Assembly: GCA_046329195.1 (NCBI GenBank)
Contig: JAXLVB010000002.1
Coordinates: 1,364,001 to 1,428,000 of the forward strand
Reading direction: 5' to 3'
From: JAXLVB01 sp046329195
GTDB lineage: Bacteria; Bacteroidota; Bacteroidia; Cytophagales; Spirosomataceae
DNA length: 64,000 nt
In this document: one piece after another, positions 1 to 8,062 of the stretch
How positions within the stretch are numbered: the stretch's first letter is position 1
Layout: each line of letters starts with the position of its first letter
The notes under the pieces: model-generated
Database searches by the model: none
The model's input: the letters and a program-made list of their open reading frames with translations, nothing else
What the model was told of the DNA's origin: nothing
Position numbers and translations under genes: made by a program

Positions 1-12
1 CGTAAAAAAAAT

Positions 13-40
13 AAAAATAGTATGCAAGCATACTATTTTT
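13..40. terminator. Hairpin terminator of an off-window gene
   Basis: A perfect 13-bp inverted repeat (13-25 and 28-40) with a 2-nt spacer has an A-run on its left flank and a T-run on its right. It could therefore terminate transcription in either direction. It most likely ends a gene lying left of the window, since etfB starts 235 bp downstream. Confidence 0.6.
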
Positions 41-274
41 GAAATTTTATTTAACTTCGCCGCATCAAAGTCAGTTACAGATTACTACTTCTACAATTTA
101 TTGATAAAGAGGTACAGTATTCTGAGGAATTGCTTAAAAAAAAGCACTAACAATCAATTGATTAGACAATTACCAAGCAAAGAAACAGACTAGAAAAGCG
201 ATTGGCAAGTCGCCACTTTACACAGAACGTTTGAACTTTTTTGTAAAAATTATTCACAACAAAAACGGAAAATT

Positions 275-1012
275 ATGAAAATTTTGGTTTGCATCACGGT
301 TGTTCCTGATACTACTGCAAAAATTTCGTTTATCGAAAATGATACGAAATTCAATAAAGCAGGAGTTCAATACATCTGCGGTCCATACGACGACTACGCC
401 TTGAGTAGAGCCGTTGAAATCAGAGACCAAGTGGGCGGTACCGTAACGGTGCTGAACGTAGGTGAAGCCGATAACGATGTGGTGATTCGGAAGTGTTTGG
501 CCATTGGGGCCGACGATGCCATCCGGGTCAATTGCGAGCCTACTGATGCGTTTTTTGTAGCAGAGCAAATTGCAGCTTTGGCGAAACAAGGCGGATATGA
601 TTTGATTTTGATGGGCCGTGAATCCATTGATTATAACGGTGGTCAAGTACACGGAATCGTAGGTGAATTGTTGGGTATTCCTTCGTTTTCGCCAGTAATG
701 AAATTGGACATTGAAGGAAGTACAGCCAAATTGGCTCGTGAAATTGAAGGGGGTAAAGAATATCTTACCGCACAACTGCCGCTCGTGCTGGGTTGTCAAG
801 AACCCATTGCTGAATGGAAAATCCCTAACATGCGAGGCATTATGACGGCTCGTACCAAACCGCTCAACGTCGTTGAGCCTATAGGCGAAGCCACTTTGAC
901 AAAAATTCAAAAATACGAATTACCAGCACCAAGAAGCTCAGTGAAACTCATTCCAGCCGACGAAGCTGAAAAACTCATTGACTTGTTGCGGACAGAAGCC
1001 AAAGTGCTTTAA
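275..1012 (+). CDS. etfB: Electron transfer flavoprotein subunit beta
   Basis: This is the beta (FixA-like) subunit of the electron transfer flavoprotein, 245 aa, the usual family length. It binds AMP and, with EtfA, carries electrons from acyl-CoA and other flavin dehydrogenases to the respiratory chain in the cytoplasm. The N-terminus MKILVCITVVPDT and the segment GGQVHGIVGELLG (about residues 126-138) are typical of the ETF adenine-nucleotide-binding fold. The ATG is preceded by an A-rich stretch, as is common in Bacteroidota. The etfA gene follows 53 bp downstream, and a hairpin after etfA closes the two-gene unit. The identification is firm; the electron donors cannot be told from the sequence. 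Confidence 0.95.
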   Translation: MKILVCITVVPDTTAKISFIENDTKFNKAGVQYICGPYDDYALSRAVEIRDQVGGTVTVLNVGEADNDVVIRKCLAIGADDAIRVNCEPTDAFFVAEQIAALAKQGGYDLILMGRESIDYNGGQVHGIVGELLGIPSFSPVMKLDIEGSTAKLAREIEGGKEYLTAQLPLVLGCQEPIAEWKIPNMRGIMTARTKPLNVVEPIGEATLTKIQKYELPAPRSSVKLIPADEAEKLIDLLRTEAKVL

Positions 1013-1065
1013 GCAAGGAGTATTCCTCTGTTTTTATTCCAATCAACTTTTACACTTCTAACGAT

Positions 1066-2031
1066 ATGTCAGTATTAATTTTTGGAGAAATCGATAACGG
1101 CGAAATCAAAAAAACTTCGCTCGAAGCCATTTACTACGGCGCACAAGTAGCCTCAATGACAGGCACTTCCGCCAAAGTGGTGGCCATTGGGGATGCCTCA
1201 GCCGATGCGCTTGCCAAAGCCGGAAATTATGGTGTGGACACCGTGCTTCACGCTAACGATGCCCAACTTACAGCCCAAAATCCTTTGGCATACGCCAGTA
1301 TATTGGCTTCAGTGGCTGATGCTGAAAATGCCTCAGTCATTGTCATTGCCAAAACTTCGTTAGGCGACTCGGTAGCAGCTCGCTTGACAGGCAAGCTCAA
1401 AGCAGCTTTAGCCTCCAATGTAACCGAATTACCCAATCTGAGCAATGGGTTCAGCGTGATGCGTAGCATTTACACGGGCAAGGCATTTGCCGAAACGGTG
1501 TTGAATGCCGATAAAAAAATTCTTTGCATCAAGAAAAACGCAGTGGCCGTAGTAGAAAGTGCAGGTTTGGCTACCGTCACGGCTATTGCTCCAGCCCTAA
1601 ACGGTGGAGATTTCGCCGCCACGGTGACCAACACCGAAAAAGCATCTGGCGAATTGTCACTGTCAGATGCAGACATCATTGTGTCGGGTGGGCGTGGCAT
1701 GAAAGGTCCTGAGCATTGGCAACCATTATTGGATTTGGCAAAAGCACTACATGCCGCAACGGGCTGTTCTAAACCCGTTTCGGATTTGGATTGGCGCCCA
1801 CACCACGAGCATATTGGACAAACAGGAATCAAGGTGTCGCCCAATCTGTACATTGCTTGCGGGATTTCGGGGGCTATCCAGCATTTAGCGGGTGTAAACT
1901 CCTCTAAGTGTATTGTGGTCATTAACAAAGACCCCGAAGCACCATTCTTTAAGGCCGCCGACTATGGCATTGTGGGCGATGTTTTTGAGGTGCTACCCAA
2001 ATTGACCAAAGCCATAGAAGCTTCTAACTAA
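1066..2031 (+). CDS. etfA: Electron transfer flavoprotein subunit alpha
   Basis: This is the alpha (FixB-like) subunit, 321 aa, which holds the FAD of the ETF heterodimer. The N-terminal half is the adenine-nucleotide alpha-hydrolase-like domain. The C-terminal half carries the FAD-binding signature: GGRGMKG near residue 208, then HIGQTGIKVSPNLYIACGISG (two adjoining motifs near 250-270), and NKDPEAPFF near 288. It forms an operon with etfB just upstream. No ETF dehydrogenase or acyl-CoA dehydrogenase lies next to it, so it probably serves several dehydrogenases encoded elsewhere. Confidence 0.95.
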   Translation: MSVLIFGEIDNGEIKKTSLEAIYYGAQVASMTGTSAKVVAIGDASADALAKAGNYGVDTVLHANDAQLTAQNPLAYASILASVADAENASVIVIAKTSLGDSVAARLTGKLKAALASNVTELPNLSNGFSVMRSIYTGKAFAETVLNADKKILCIKKNAVAVVESAGLATVTAIAPALNGGDFAATVTNTEKASGELSLSDADIIVSGGRGMKGPEHWQPLLDLAKALHAATGCSKPVSDLDWRPHHEHIGQTGIKVSPNLYIACGISGAIQHLAGVNSSKCIVVINKDPEAPFFKAADYGIVGDVFEVLPKLTKAIEASN

Positions 2032-2057
2032 CGGCTCCACATAGCGTCGCCTTTACT

Positions 2058-2094
2058 AAAACGCACTTATTCGTTATCAGAATAGGTGCGTTTT
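2058..2094. terminator. Terminator between etfA and the convergent DMT gene
   Basis: A 15-bp inverted repeat (2058-2072 and 2080-2094, one G-T pair) has a 7-nt loop, with AAAA on the left arm and TTTT on the right. It lies between two convergent genes, so it can serve etfBA on the plus strand and the DMT transporter on the minus strand. Confidence 0.8.
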
Positions 2095-2112
2095 GTTTGT
2101 AGGCAAGGTGGA

Positions 2113-2979
2113 TTATGATACTTTCTTCTTTTCCATTTTGCCTACATACAACCCAATAATAACAAACAACGTGCCTACAAAGGTGTACAAGGTGATTGGC
2201 TCTTGCGTAAGCATTGCCGAAAAAAGGAAACCAAAAATTGGGCATAAGTATAACCAGAAAGAAGCCTTGACTGGTTCTGCTTTTAACAAATAGAGCCAAA
2301 TTTGTACTGCAATAATCGAAATTGGAATAGCCAACCAAAAGACCGAATAATAAAAATTAGGCGTAAAGTTATTCTCACTTGATTGATAAAAGATTGACGT
2401 AAAGGGCAGTAGCATAACGCTACCCAACAAAACCTGCCATCCATTTATCGCTAACTTAGGTAGCGCCCATTCAATGCTTTGGTAATAGACCGTTCCTATT
2501 GAATAACACAGCATACTAAACGATAAGAGTAGGATACCAAAGGGAGTAGCATGAGCGATGAGCAAAAGGGGGTAAATAGCAATAGCGATGCCTATGAGGC
2601 CAACCAGCAATCCTACCCATATATTAGTTGTGATCTTACGAGAGAGAAAAACAGCATTTAACACACTGATAATGAGTGGGCAGGTGGCACTTGCCAATGT
2701 TCCAATACCGGCCGTTACGTGTTTCATGGCAAACACAAATGCACTTGGATAGATTGCCATATTCAACAGACCACACATGAATAAAAAACGCCATTCCTTT
2801 TTTTGTGGTAATCGGTCTTTATTGACTATCAATGAGATTATTAGCATTAGCAAAGCAGCAATGACAAATCGAATATTAATTAACAAAAGAGGCTGTACAT
2901 CTTTTATTCCTAACTTAGTGGCCACAGAACCTGAGCCCCATAATGCCGCAAATAATAATCCGCTCCCAATTTTTTTCAT
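2113..2979 (-). CDS. DMT-superfamily transporter (EamA family)
   Basis: This is a 288-aa inner-membrane protein with about ten hydrophobic helices and two EamA repeats, as in drug/metabolite exporters. The segment ALWGSGSVATKLGIKDVQPLL near the N-terminus is the classical first helix of the family. The reading frame continues 16 codons upstream, but I chose the ATG at 2979 because MKKIGSGLLFAALWGSG is a normal family N-terminus and a promoter-like sequence lies about 25 nt before it. The substrate is unknown; relatives export amino acids, purines or other metabolites. It is a single-gene unit ending at a terminator shared with etfA. Confidence 0.85.
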   Translation of the reverse strand: MKKIGSGLLFAALWGSGSVATKLGIKDVQPLLLINIRFVIAALLMLIISLIVNKDRLPQKKEWRFLFMCGLLNMAIYPSAFVFAMKHVTAGIGTLASATCPLIISVLNAVFLSRKITTNIWVGLLVGLIGIAIAIYPLLLIAHATPFGILLLSFSMLCYSIGTVYYQSIEWALPKLAINGWQVLLGSVMLLPFTSIFYQSSENNFTPNFYYSVFWLAIPISIIAVQIWLYLLKAEPVKASFWLYLCPIFGFLFSAMLTQEPITLYTFVGTLFVIIGLYVGKMEKKKVS

Positions 2980-3373
2980 GCCTCTATCTTTTGTAGTTCT
3001 ACGACAAAATAAATTAGGTAAAGGCAATTAGACAAATGGCATGGTGTAAATTCCTGGGCATTAACCCCAGTTGCATAACTCAATTGATGATGCTCAAGAA
3101 GGCAGTCACTCACTAAGGAGCCCCATTCTGCAGACATCTCCCTTAAATTGCCGTAACAGTTATAAACTTTTCTCTCCATCTTTCCGTTTAAAACCTGTGT
3201 AGTTTTGGCAACCGCATAGGTTTTTTTAATTTTGTCGGTGCTTTGTGTCTTGACTACCAACGCTCAGCTAAAAACCCATTCTCTAATTGTTTGACTCACA
3301 AACAATTAGACTCTAACTATACCTAACGTAGTGGCTTGTCACTGACCAAGGTATTTTTTCAATCATTTGATTC
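2980..3373. other. Divergent intergenic region with a 12-bp palindrome
   Basis: This 394-bp stretch separates the minus-strand DMT gene from the plus-strand bifunctional-nuclease gene. A 94-codon minus-strand reading frame crosses it, but its translation resembles no protein family and covers the likely DMT promoter, so I do not call it a gene. A perfect 12-bp inverted repeat (3282-3293 and 3299-3310, 5-nt spacer) is the only other clear structure. Confidence 0.5.
3005..3036 (-). promoter_or_regulatory. Candidate Bacteroidota-type promoter of the DMT gene
   Basis: On the minus strand TTTG (3036-3033) is followed after 20 nt by TTATTTTG (3012-3005), one base from the TAnnTTTG consensus. The inferred start of transcription would be about 20 nt before the chosen ATG at 2979. 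This is motif matching only. Confidence 0.35.
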
Positions 3374-3970
3374 GTGGAAAAAGTTAAACTTGAGATTCTT
3401 GGATTATCGCCCAGCCAATCACAAACGGGTTCGTTTGCACTCGTGTTGGGCGAAGAGTATGGCAACCGTCGGTTACCTATCATTATCGGTATGTTCGAAG
3501 CCCAAGCAATTGCGATAGAAATCGAAAAGATTGTGCCGAACCGCCCCATGACTCATGATTTGTTTAAGTCATTTGCACAAAAATTTCATTACACCATCAC
3601 CGAAATTGTCATCTCAGACCTCCGAGAAGGCATTTTCTTTGCTCATATTTTCTGTACCGATGGCCTAAAAGAATACAAGATTGATGCTCGCCCGTCGGAC
3701 GCTATTGCTATTGGCTTACGCTTCAACGTACCTATTTATACCACCGAAACCATCTTATCAGAAGCCAGCATTGTAGCCAGCGACTCTACCAAAGATGACG
3801 AAGAGTTGGTTTCTTCAGAGTCAAGTTCCAGCTCCAAAAAGAAGCCCTTTGCCGAACAACTCAAAGACATGAGTCCTGAAGAGTTGATAAAAATCTTGCA
3901 AAAGGCGCTTGAAAATGAAGAATATGAGAAAGCAGCCAAAATCAGAGACGAATTGGAACGAAGGAATTAG
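3374..3970 (+). CDS. Bifunctional nuclease (BFN/DUF151) family protein with UVR motif
   Basis: This 198-aa protein has a BFN (DUF151) domain at about residues 3-130, with GNRRLPIIIGMFEAQAIA near 29-46 and the closing motif RPSDAIAIGLR near 112-122. A Ser/Lys-rich linker follows, then a C-terminal UVR motif (about 163-198: SPEELIKILQKALENEEYEK). The UVR motif is the UvrB/UvrC-type interaction helix pair. BFN proteins have been reported with RNase and DNase activity in plants, but the bacterial role is poorly defined. The start is GTG; no in-frame ATG fits the domain. Domain assignment is strong and function is uncertain. Confidence 0.85.
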   Translation: MEKVKLEILGLSPSQSQTGSFALVLGEEYGNRRLPIIIGMFEAQAIAIEIEKIVPNRPMTHDLFKSFAQKFHYTITEIVISDLREGIFFAHIFCTDGLKEYKIDARPSDAIAIGLRFNVPIYTTETILSEASIVASDSTKDDEELVSSESSSSSKKKPFAEQLKDMSPEELIKILQKALENEEYEKAAKIRDELERRN

Positions 3971-4051
3971 TCAGTGAGATGGCTTACTGTTAAAAATACT
4001 TAATTCATCGTAAAATCAAGGGACTCCCCTTCTGTTGAGGTAATATATTGC

Positions 4052-4059
4052 TAACTTTG
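4052..4059 (+). promoter_or_regulatory. Candidate -7 box (TAACTTTG) before ftsX
   Basis: TAACTTTG matches the Bacteroidota -7 consensus TAnnTTTG 28 nt before the ftsX start. The expected TTG element about 19 nt upstream is not well placed, since the nearest TTG is 14 nt away. The call is therefore tentative. Confidence 0.35.
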
Positions 4060-4087
4060 CAAACAGGAAGTCCATTGCTCCTTTGTC

Positions 4088-4972
4088 ATGCCCAAAACAC
4101 AGCGCAAAACTGGTCATTATCCCAACGCCACCGTCACCATCAGCTTGACAGTTGCGTTGTTTTTAATTGGATTGTGTGGGCTACTCACCATCCAAGCCAA
4201 AAAGCTTTCTACCTTGGTTCGTGAGAATATCGAGGTACAAGTGCATTTGGATGCTGACCTCAGCACTGGTGGGCAAGATACCCTGCTGCGAATGATGTCG
4301 GCAAAGCCTTATGTAGCCAAAAGTGAAGATGGCAAAGCCCAAATCACCTTTATCTCGAAGGATGAAGCCGCCAAAAAGCTCATGGAAGACACCAAAGAAA
4401 ACTTCCAAGAGTTGTTGGGCGAAAACCCCTTGCGTAATTCGTATGCAGTCAAAGTCCAAGAGGCTTATTTTGAAGAAGCACGACTAAAGGTTATCAAAAC
4501 CGACTTAGAGAAACTCAACGGCGTGTATGAAGTAACCTACGCTGAAAATCTGGTAGATGAAGTCAATCAAAACATCAGTAAGATTTACCTCATCTTATCG
4601 GGTTTTGTGGGAATATTGCTCGTTATCATTGTGATGTTGGTCAATAACACCATCAAATTAGCACTGTTTTCACAACGCCTGCTCATTCGTAGTATGCAGT
4701 TGGTAGGAGCTACGAGTGGTTTCATTCAAAAACCATTTATCATCAGAGGTGCTTTGCAAGGGCTTATTAGTGGGTTGATTTCGAGTGGTTTACTAATCCT
4801 GTTGCAACAAGCCGTAGTTCGTCAAATCGAAGGTTTTAGTTTACTTCAAGACAATCTCAAAATGGTTTTCTTGCTCGTAGGCGTCGTCATTTTAGGAGTG
4901 CTCATTGGAGTATTGAGTACCTTTCAATCTGTTCACAAATACCTCCGAATGTCGTTAGACGAATTGTACTAG
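4088..4972 (+). CDS. ftsX: FtsX-like cell division permease protein
   Basis: This 294-aa inner-membrane protein has one N-terminal helix (about residues 18-36), an extracytoplasmic domain of roughly 125 residues, and three C-terminal helices that form an FtsX/MacB permease domain. This matches FtsX, which with the ATPase FtsE links the division ring to activation of cell-wall hydrolases. No ftsE lies beside it; in Bacteroidota ftsX commonly sits apart from ftsE. It is followed by the DUF3098 gene and uppP, consistent with an envelope-biogenesis neighbourhood. Confidence 0.85.
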   Translation: MPKTQRKTGHYPNATVTISLTVALFLIGLCGLLTIQAKKLSTLVRENIEVQVHLDADLSTGGQDTLLRMMSAKPYVAKSEDGKAQITFISKDEAAKKLMEDTKENFQELLGENPLRNSYAVKVQEAYFEEARLKVIKTDLEKLNGVYEVTYAENLVDEVNQNISKIYLILSGFVGILLVIIVMLVNNTIKLALFSQRLLIRSMQLVGATSGFIQKPFIIRGALQGLISGLISSGLLILLQQAVVRQIEGFSLLQDNLKMVFLLVGVVILGVLIGVLSTFQSVHKYLRMSLDELY

Positions 4973-5056
4973 AAAAAACATACACCCCTAACAACTCGTT
5001 GACAATCGACTGATTAAACACTCAAAACGAAGTCTTACATTTTTACATTCTATATC

Positions 5057-5293
5057 ATGGCAGAAAAAATTGAAAAAGCAGAAGTAAAAGGCTCTATTTT
5101 GCCATTTGGCAAAGAAAATTACACCCTCATGCTCATTGGAGTGGCTGTAATTTTGGGAGGCTTTTTCATCATGAGTCTCGACAAAGAAGAGTTTGGTTTT
5201 GGCTTTTTGGGCATTACCCTCGGTCCTATTGTCGTAATGTCGGGCTTTGTACTTGAGTTTTTTGCCATTTTGCGCAAACCTTCTAAGCAATAA
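5057..5293 (+). CDS. Small DUF3098 membrane protein
   Basis: This 78-aa protein has a charged N-terminus and two hydrophobic helices (about residues 28-45 and 52-72), separated by the short loop DKEEFGFG. It matches the DUF3098 family, small membrane proteins that in Bacteroidota sit between ftsX and uppP. The function is unknown. Conserved position with ftsX, uppP and truB suggests an envelope or division role, but that is inference. It starts at ATG 84 bp after ftsX. Confidence 0.8.
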   Translation: MAEKIEKAEVKGSILPFGKENYTLMLIGVAVILGGFFIMSLDKEEFGFGFLGITLGPIVVMSGFVLEFFAILRKPSKQ

Positions 5294-5356
5294 CACCGCT
5301 ACCATTGCCAATTCTACAGACAATGCATCTTGTTTGACTAACCCTTACCCCTACTG

Positions 5357-6151
5357 ATGGATTTTATTCAGGCTATCCTTTTAGCGGTTATTGAAGGCAT
5401 AACCGAATACTTGCCTATTTCTTCTACTGGCCACATGATTTTGGCATCGTCGTTTATGGGCATCGCTTCTGATCCTTTTGTTAAGTTCTTTACCGTTGCT
5501 ATTCAGTTAGGAGCTATTCTGGCTGTATTGGTCTTGTATTTCAAGCGTTTTTTTCGCAGCATAAACTTTTACTTAAAGCTCTTCGTTGCGTTTGTACCCA
5601 GTGCTATTTTTGGAGTATTGTTTAGCGACAAAATTGACGAATTGTTGGAAAGCCCCTTGGGAGTAGCCATCTCTTTGTTAGTAGGTGGGGTGATTTTATT
5701 GATGGTAGATGGTTGGTTTAACAAGCCACAGCTTGACGACGCAGACCAGATTGACTTTTTGACAGCCTTGAAAATTGGTTTTTTCCAGTGTATCGCTATG
5801 GTACCTGGAGTGTCACGCTCGGGAGCTACCATTGTAGGTGGAATGACCCAGCGATTGAGCCGAAAAGCAGCGGCTGAGTTTTCATTTTTTTTGGCGGTGC
5901 CCACCATGTTTGCAGCCACTGCCAAAAAAGGCTACGATTATTTGAAAGAAGGATACACTTTTTCAAGTGACCAACTCAAATTATTGGCAGTAGGTAATGT
6001 CATCGCTTTTGTAGTAGCTCTCCTTGCCATCAAGTTTTTTATTGACTTTTTGACCAAGCATGGATTCCGTATCTTCGGAATCTATCGAATTGTGGTGGGC
6101 CTCATCATCATTGCAATGATTTTGTCGGGTACTAAGTTGGAAATCATTTAG
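5357..6151 (+). CDS. uppP: Undecaprenyl-diphosphatase
   Basis: This 264-aa integral membrane enzyme dephosphorylates undecaprenyl diphosphate to recycle the lipid carrier of peptidoglycan and O-antigen synthesis; loss or excess alters bacitracin sensitivity. Both catalytic regions of the UppP/BacA family are visible: EGITEYLPISSTGHM (about residues 13-27) and the phosphatase-like GVSRSGAT (about 152-159). About eight transmembrane helices are apparent. It lies 63 bp after the DUF3098 gene and is followed by a hairpin terminator. The carrier it recycles is probably also used by the polysaccharide locus downstream. Confidence 0.95.
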   Translation: MDFIQAILLAVIEGITEYLPISSTGHMILASSFMGIASDPFVKFFTVAIQLGAILAVLVLYFKRFFRSINFYLKLFVAFVPSAIFGVLFSDKIDELLESPLGVAISLLVGGVILLMVDGWFNKPQLDDADQIDFLTALKIGFFQCIAMVPGVSRSGATIVGGMTQRLSRKAAAEFSFFLAVPTMFAATAKKGYDYLKEGYTFSSDQLKLLAVGNVIAFVVALLAIKFFIDFLTKHGFRIFGIYRIVVGLIIIAMILSGTKLEII

Positions 6152-6171
6152 AAGTATTCTACACCTACTAG

Positions 6172-6203
6172 GAAACCTATGCTTCTAAAAAGGCATAGGT
6201 TTC
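6172..6203 (+). terminator. Terminator after uppP
   Basis: An 11-bp perfect inverted repeat (6172-6182 and 6193-6203) with a 10-nt loop is followed by TTTTCTTTC. It lies 21 bp after the uppP stop and so separates uppP from truB. Confidence 0.75.
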
Positions 6204-6342
6204 TTTTCTTTCACAAGAAACCAGTCGAAACTTCTCAAAAATCAGGGCTTTTCCATAATTTTGCGGCTTGAAATTTCAATTCTTGAATCATTTCATGCTA
6301 AAACAGCTATGAAATCAGGAAAATCATCAAGTTTTGTATGGA

Positions 6343-7077
6343 ATGAAAGTAATAAAGCCATCGCAGGTTATTGAAAAATCCAAGCAATCAGTAGCTACTT
6401 CACCGAACACATCACCTCCCGAACCAGAACCTGCTTTGGTGATTTTAGTGGATAAACCCTACGGATGGACTTCGTTTGCGGTTGTCAAAAAAGTAAAATG
6501 GTTGGGTAAATTTCGTAAGATTGGCCATGCAGGTACGCTCGACCCCTTAGCTACTGGCCTGCTAATCTGCTGCACGGGCAAAATGACCAAGCAAATAGAT
6601 TCCTATCAGGCTCAAGTGAAGGAATATACGGGTACTTTTGTGCTGGGCAAAACAACCCCTTCGTTTGACTTAGAAACTGCTGTAGATGCAGAATATCCAA
6701 CTGAGCATATTACAACCGACGCTATTCAAGAAGTGGCCAAACGACTAACTGGAGCAATTCAGCAAGTCCCCCCTGTGTTTTCGGCCATAAAAATAGATGG
6801 CAAACGAGCCTACAAAAGTGCCCGAAAAGGCCAGGAAGTGGTGATTGAACCACGTACAGTACATATTTACGAATTAGAAGTAGATGCTTCTAATTTTCCC
6901 GAAATCGCCTTTCGGGTGGTTTGTTCAAAAGGAACCTACATCCGAAGCCTGGCTCGGGACTTTGGTGTTTTATTGAATTCTGGTGCTTATTTGTCTTCAC
7001 TTCGCCGAACCCGAATCGGGGATTTTCGTGTTGAAGATGCAAAAACGATAGAGGCGCTCGAAAAAGAAAACGTATGA
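6343..7077 (+). CDS. truB: tRNA pseudouridine-55 synthase
   Basis: TruB converts U55 in the T loop of tRNAs to pseudouridine. The 244-aa product has the family core: PYGWTSFAVV near residue 39, the catalytic-aspartate motif GTLDPLATG with Asp67, and GTYIRSLARD in the C-terminal half. I chose the ATG at 6343; an in-frame TTG at 6334 would add only three residues. Residues 1-30 form a low-complexity extension before the catalytic domain, slightly longer than usual. Its stop overlaps the ribF start by 4 bp (ATGA), which implies coupled translation. Confidence 0.95.
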   Translation: MKVIKPSQVIEKSKQSVATSPNTSPPEPEPALVILVDKPYGWTSFAVVKKVKWLGKFRKIGHAGTLDPLATGLLICCTGKMTKQIDSYQAQVKEYTGTFVLGKTTPSFDLETAVDAEYPTEHITTDAIQEVAKRLTGAIQQVPPVFSAIKIDGKRAYKSARKGQEVVIEPRTVHIYELEVDASNFPEIAFRVVCSKGTYIRSLARDFGVLLNSGAYLSSLRRTRIGDFRVEDAKTIEALEKENV

Positions 7078-7997
7078 AAGTATATTACGGCGTTCAAGAA
7101 TTTAAGCCACTCCCTTATGCAGTTGTAACCAGCGGCACGTTCGATGGGGTTCATTTGGGTCATCAAAAAATCCTTTCCCGTCTCCATGAAGTAACGGCCC
7201 AAACAGGCGGTATGTCGGTATTAATTACCTTTCACCCGCACCCTCGCATGGTTATCCAAGGCGCAAAAGACCTGCAACTGCTCTCAACCATAGATGAAAA
7301 AATCGAACTATTAGAACGATTTGGGGTACAACATTTGGTAATCATTCCGTTCAACCGAGAGTTTTCGGAGCTGAGTTCTGAAGAATTTATCAACCAAATC
7401 TTGCTTGAAAAAATCGGCACTAAAAAGTTAGTAATTGGCTACGACCATCGTTTTGGCCGTAATCGAGAAGGAGGGTTTGATTATCTTTCGCAGAATGCGC
7501 ATCGCTACGGGTTTGAGATTGAAGAAATCCCCCGGCAAGATTTAGAGCATGTTACCATTAGCTCGTCTAAAATCAGAAAATCGTTGCTTGAAGGTGATGT
7601 CCACCATGCTACTGATTTATTAGGACGCCCTTATAGTTTGACAGGCACGGTAGTAAAAGGCCGTCAATTAGGCCGAACTATTGGCTACCCTACAGCCAAC
7701 ATCCAAGTGCCCGAAGAGTATAAGTTGATTCCGGCTAACGGGGTGTACGCCGTTCAGATTTCGTATGGAAATCAGGAATATGGCGGGATGCTCAATATTG
7801 GCACTCGCCCAACGGTAGATGGTACATTCAGAACCATTGAAGTAAATATTTTTGATTTTGAGAAAGAAATTTACGGTGAAAAGTTAACCGTTTCGTTTAT
7901 TCAAAAAATCAGAAACGAAGAAAAATTTCAAGGAATTGAGGTCTTGAAAGCGCAATTGGCCTTAGATAAAATTCAAGCCTCGCTCTTACTCCAATAA
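7074..7997 (+). CDS. ribF: Bifunctional riboflavin kinase/FAD synthetase
   Basis: This 307-aa enzyme phosphorylates riboflavin to FMN and adenylylates FMN to FAD. The N-terminal FAD-synthetase domain (about residues 1-170) has the nucleotidyltransferase motif GTFDGVHLGHQKIL near residues 22-35 and SSSKIR near 163. The C-terminal riboflavin-kinase domain (about 180-305) has GRTIGYPTANI near 200. It is translationally coupled to truB through an ATGA overlap, and the pair ends at a hairpin shared with convergent pheA. Confidence 0.95.
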   Translation: MKVYYGVQEFKPLPYAVVTSGTFDGVHLGHQKILSRLHEVTAQTGGMSVLITFHPHPRMVIQGAKDLQLLSTIDEKIELLERFGVQHLVIIPFNREFSELSSEEFINQILLEKIGTKKLVIGYDHRFGRNREGGFDYLSQNAHRYGFEIEEIPRQDLEHVTISSSKIRKSLLEGDVHHATDLLGRPYSLTGTVVKGRQLGRTIGYPTANIQVPEEYKLIPANGVYAVQISYGNQEYGGMLNIGTRPTVDGTFRTIEVNIFDFEKEIYGEKLTVSFIQKIRNEEKFQGIEVLKAQLALDKIQASLLLQ

Positions 7998-8014
7998 TTA
8001 GCGATTTCTCAGAA

Positions 8015-8057
8015 TTGCCACGAAAGGAATACCATTCTTTGGTTCCTTTCGTGGCAA
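8015..8057. terminator. Hairpin between convergent ribF and pheA
   Basis: A perfect 15-bp inverted repeat (8015-8029 and 8043-8057) with a 13-nt loop sits 18 bp after ribF and 6 bp after the pheA stop (8063, minus strand). No long T-run follows on either strand, so termination is inferred from position and stem strength. Confidence 0.65.
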
Positions 8058-8062
8058 TTGGC

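Noticed and set aside
1470..1928. A 152-codon minus-strand frame opposite etfA
   Set aside because: It lies wholly within a well-supported plus-strand gene and its composition is that of an antisense shadow.
2976..3260. A 94-codon minus-strand reading frame whose stop overlaps the DMT start (ATGA)
   Set aside because: The translation resembles no known family, is rich in Cys, Leu and His without a pattern, and covers a promoter-like sequence for the DMT gene.
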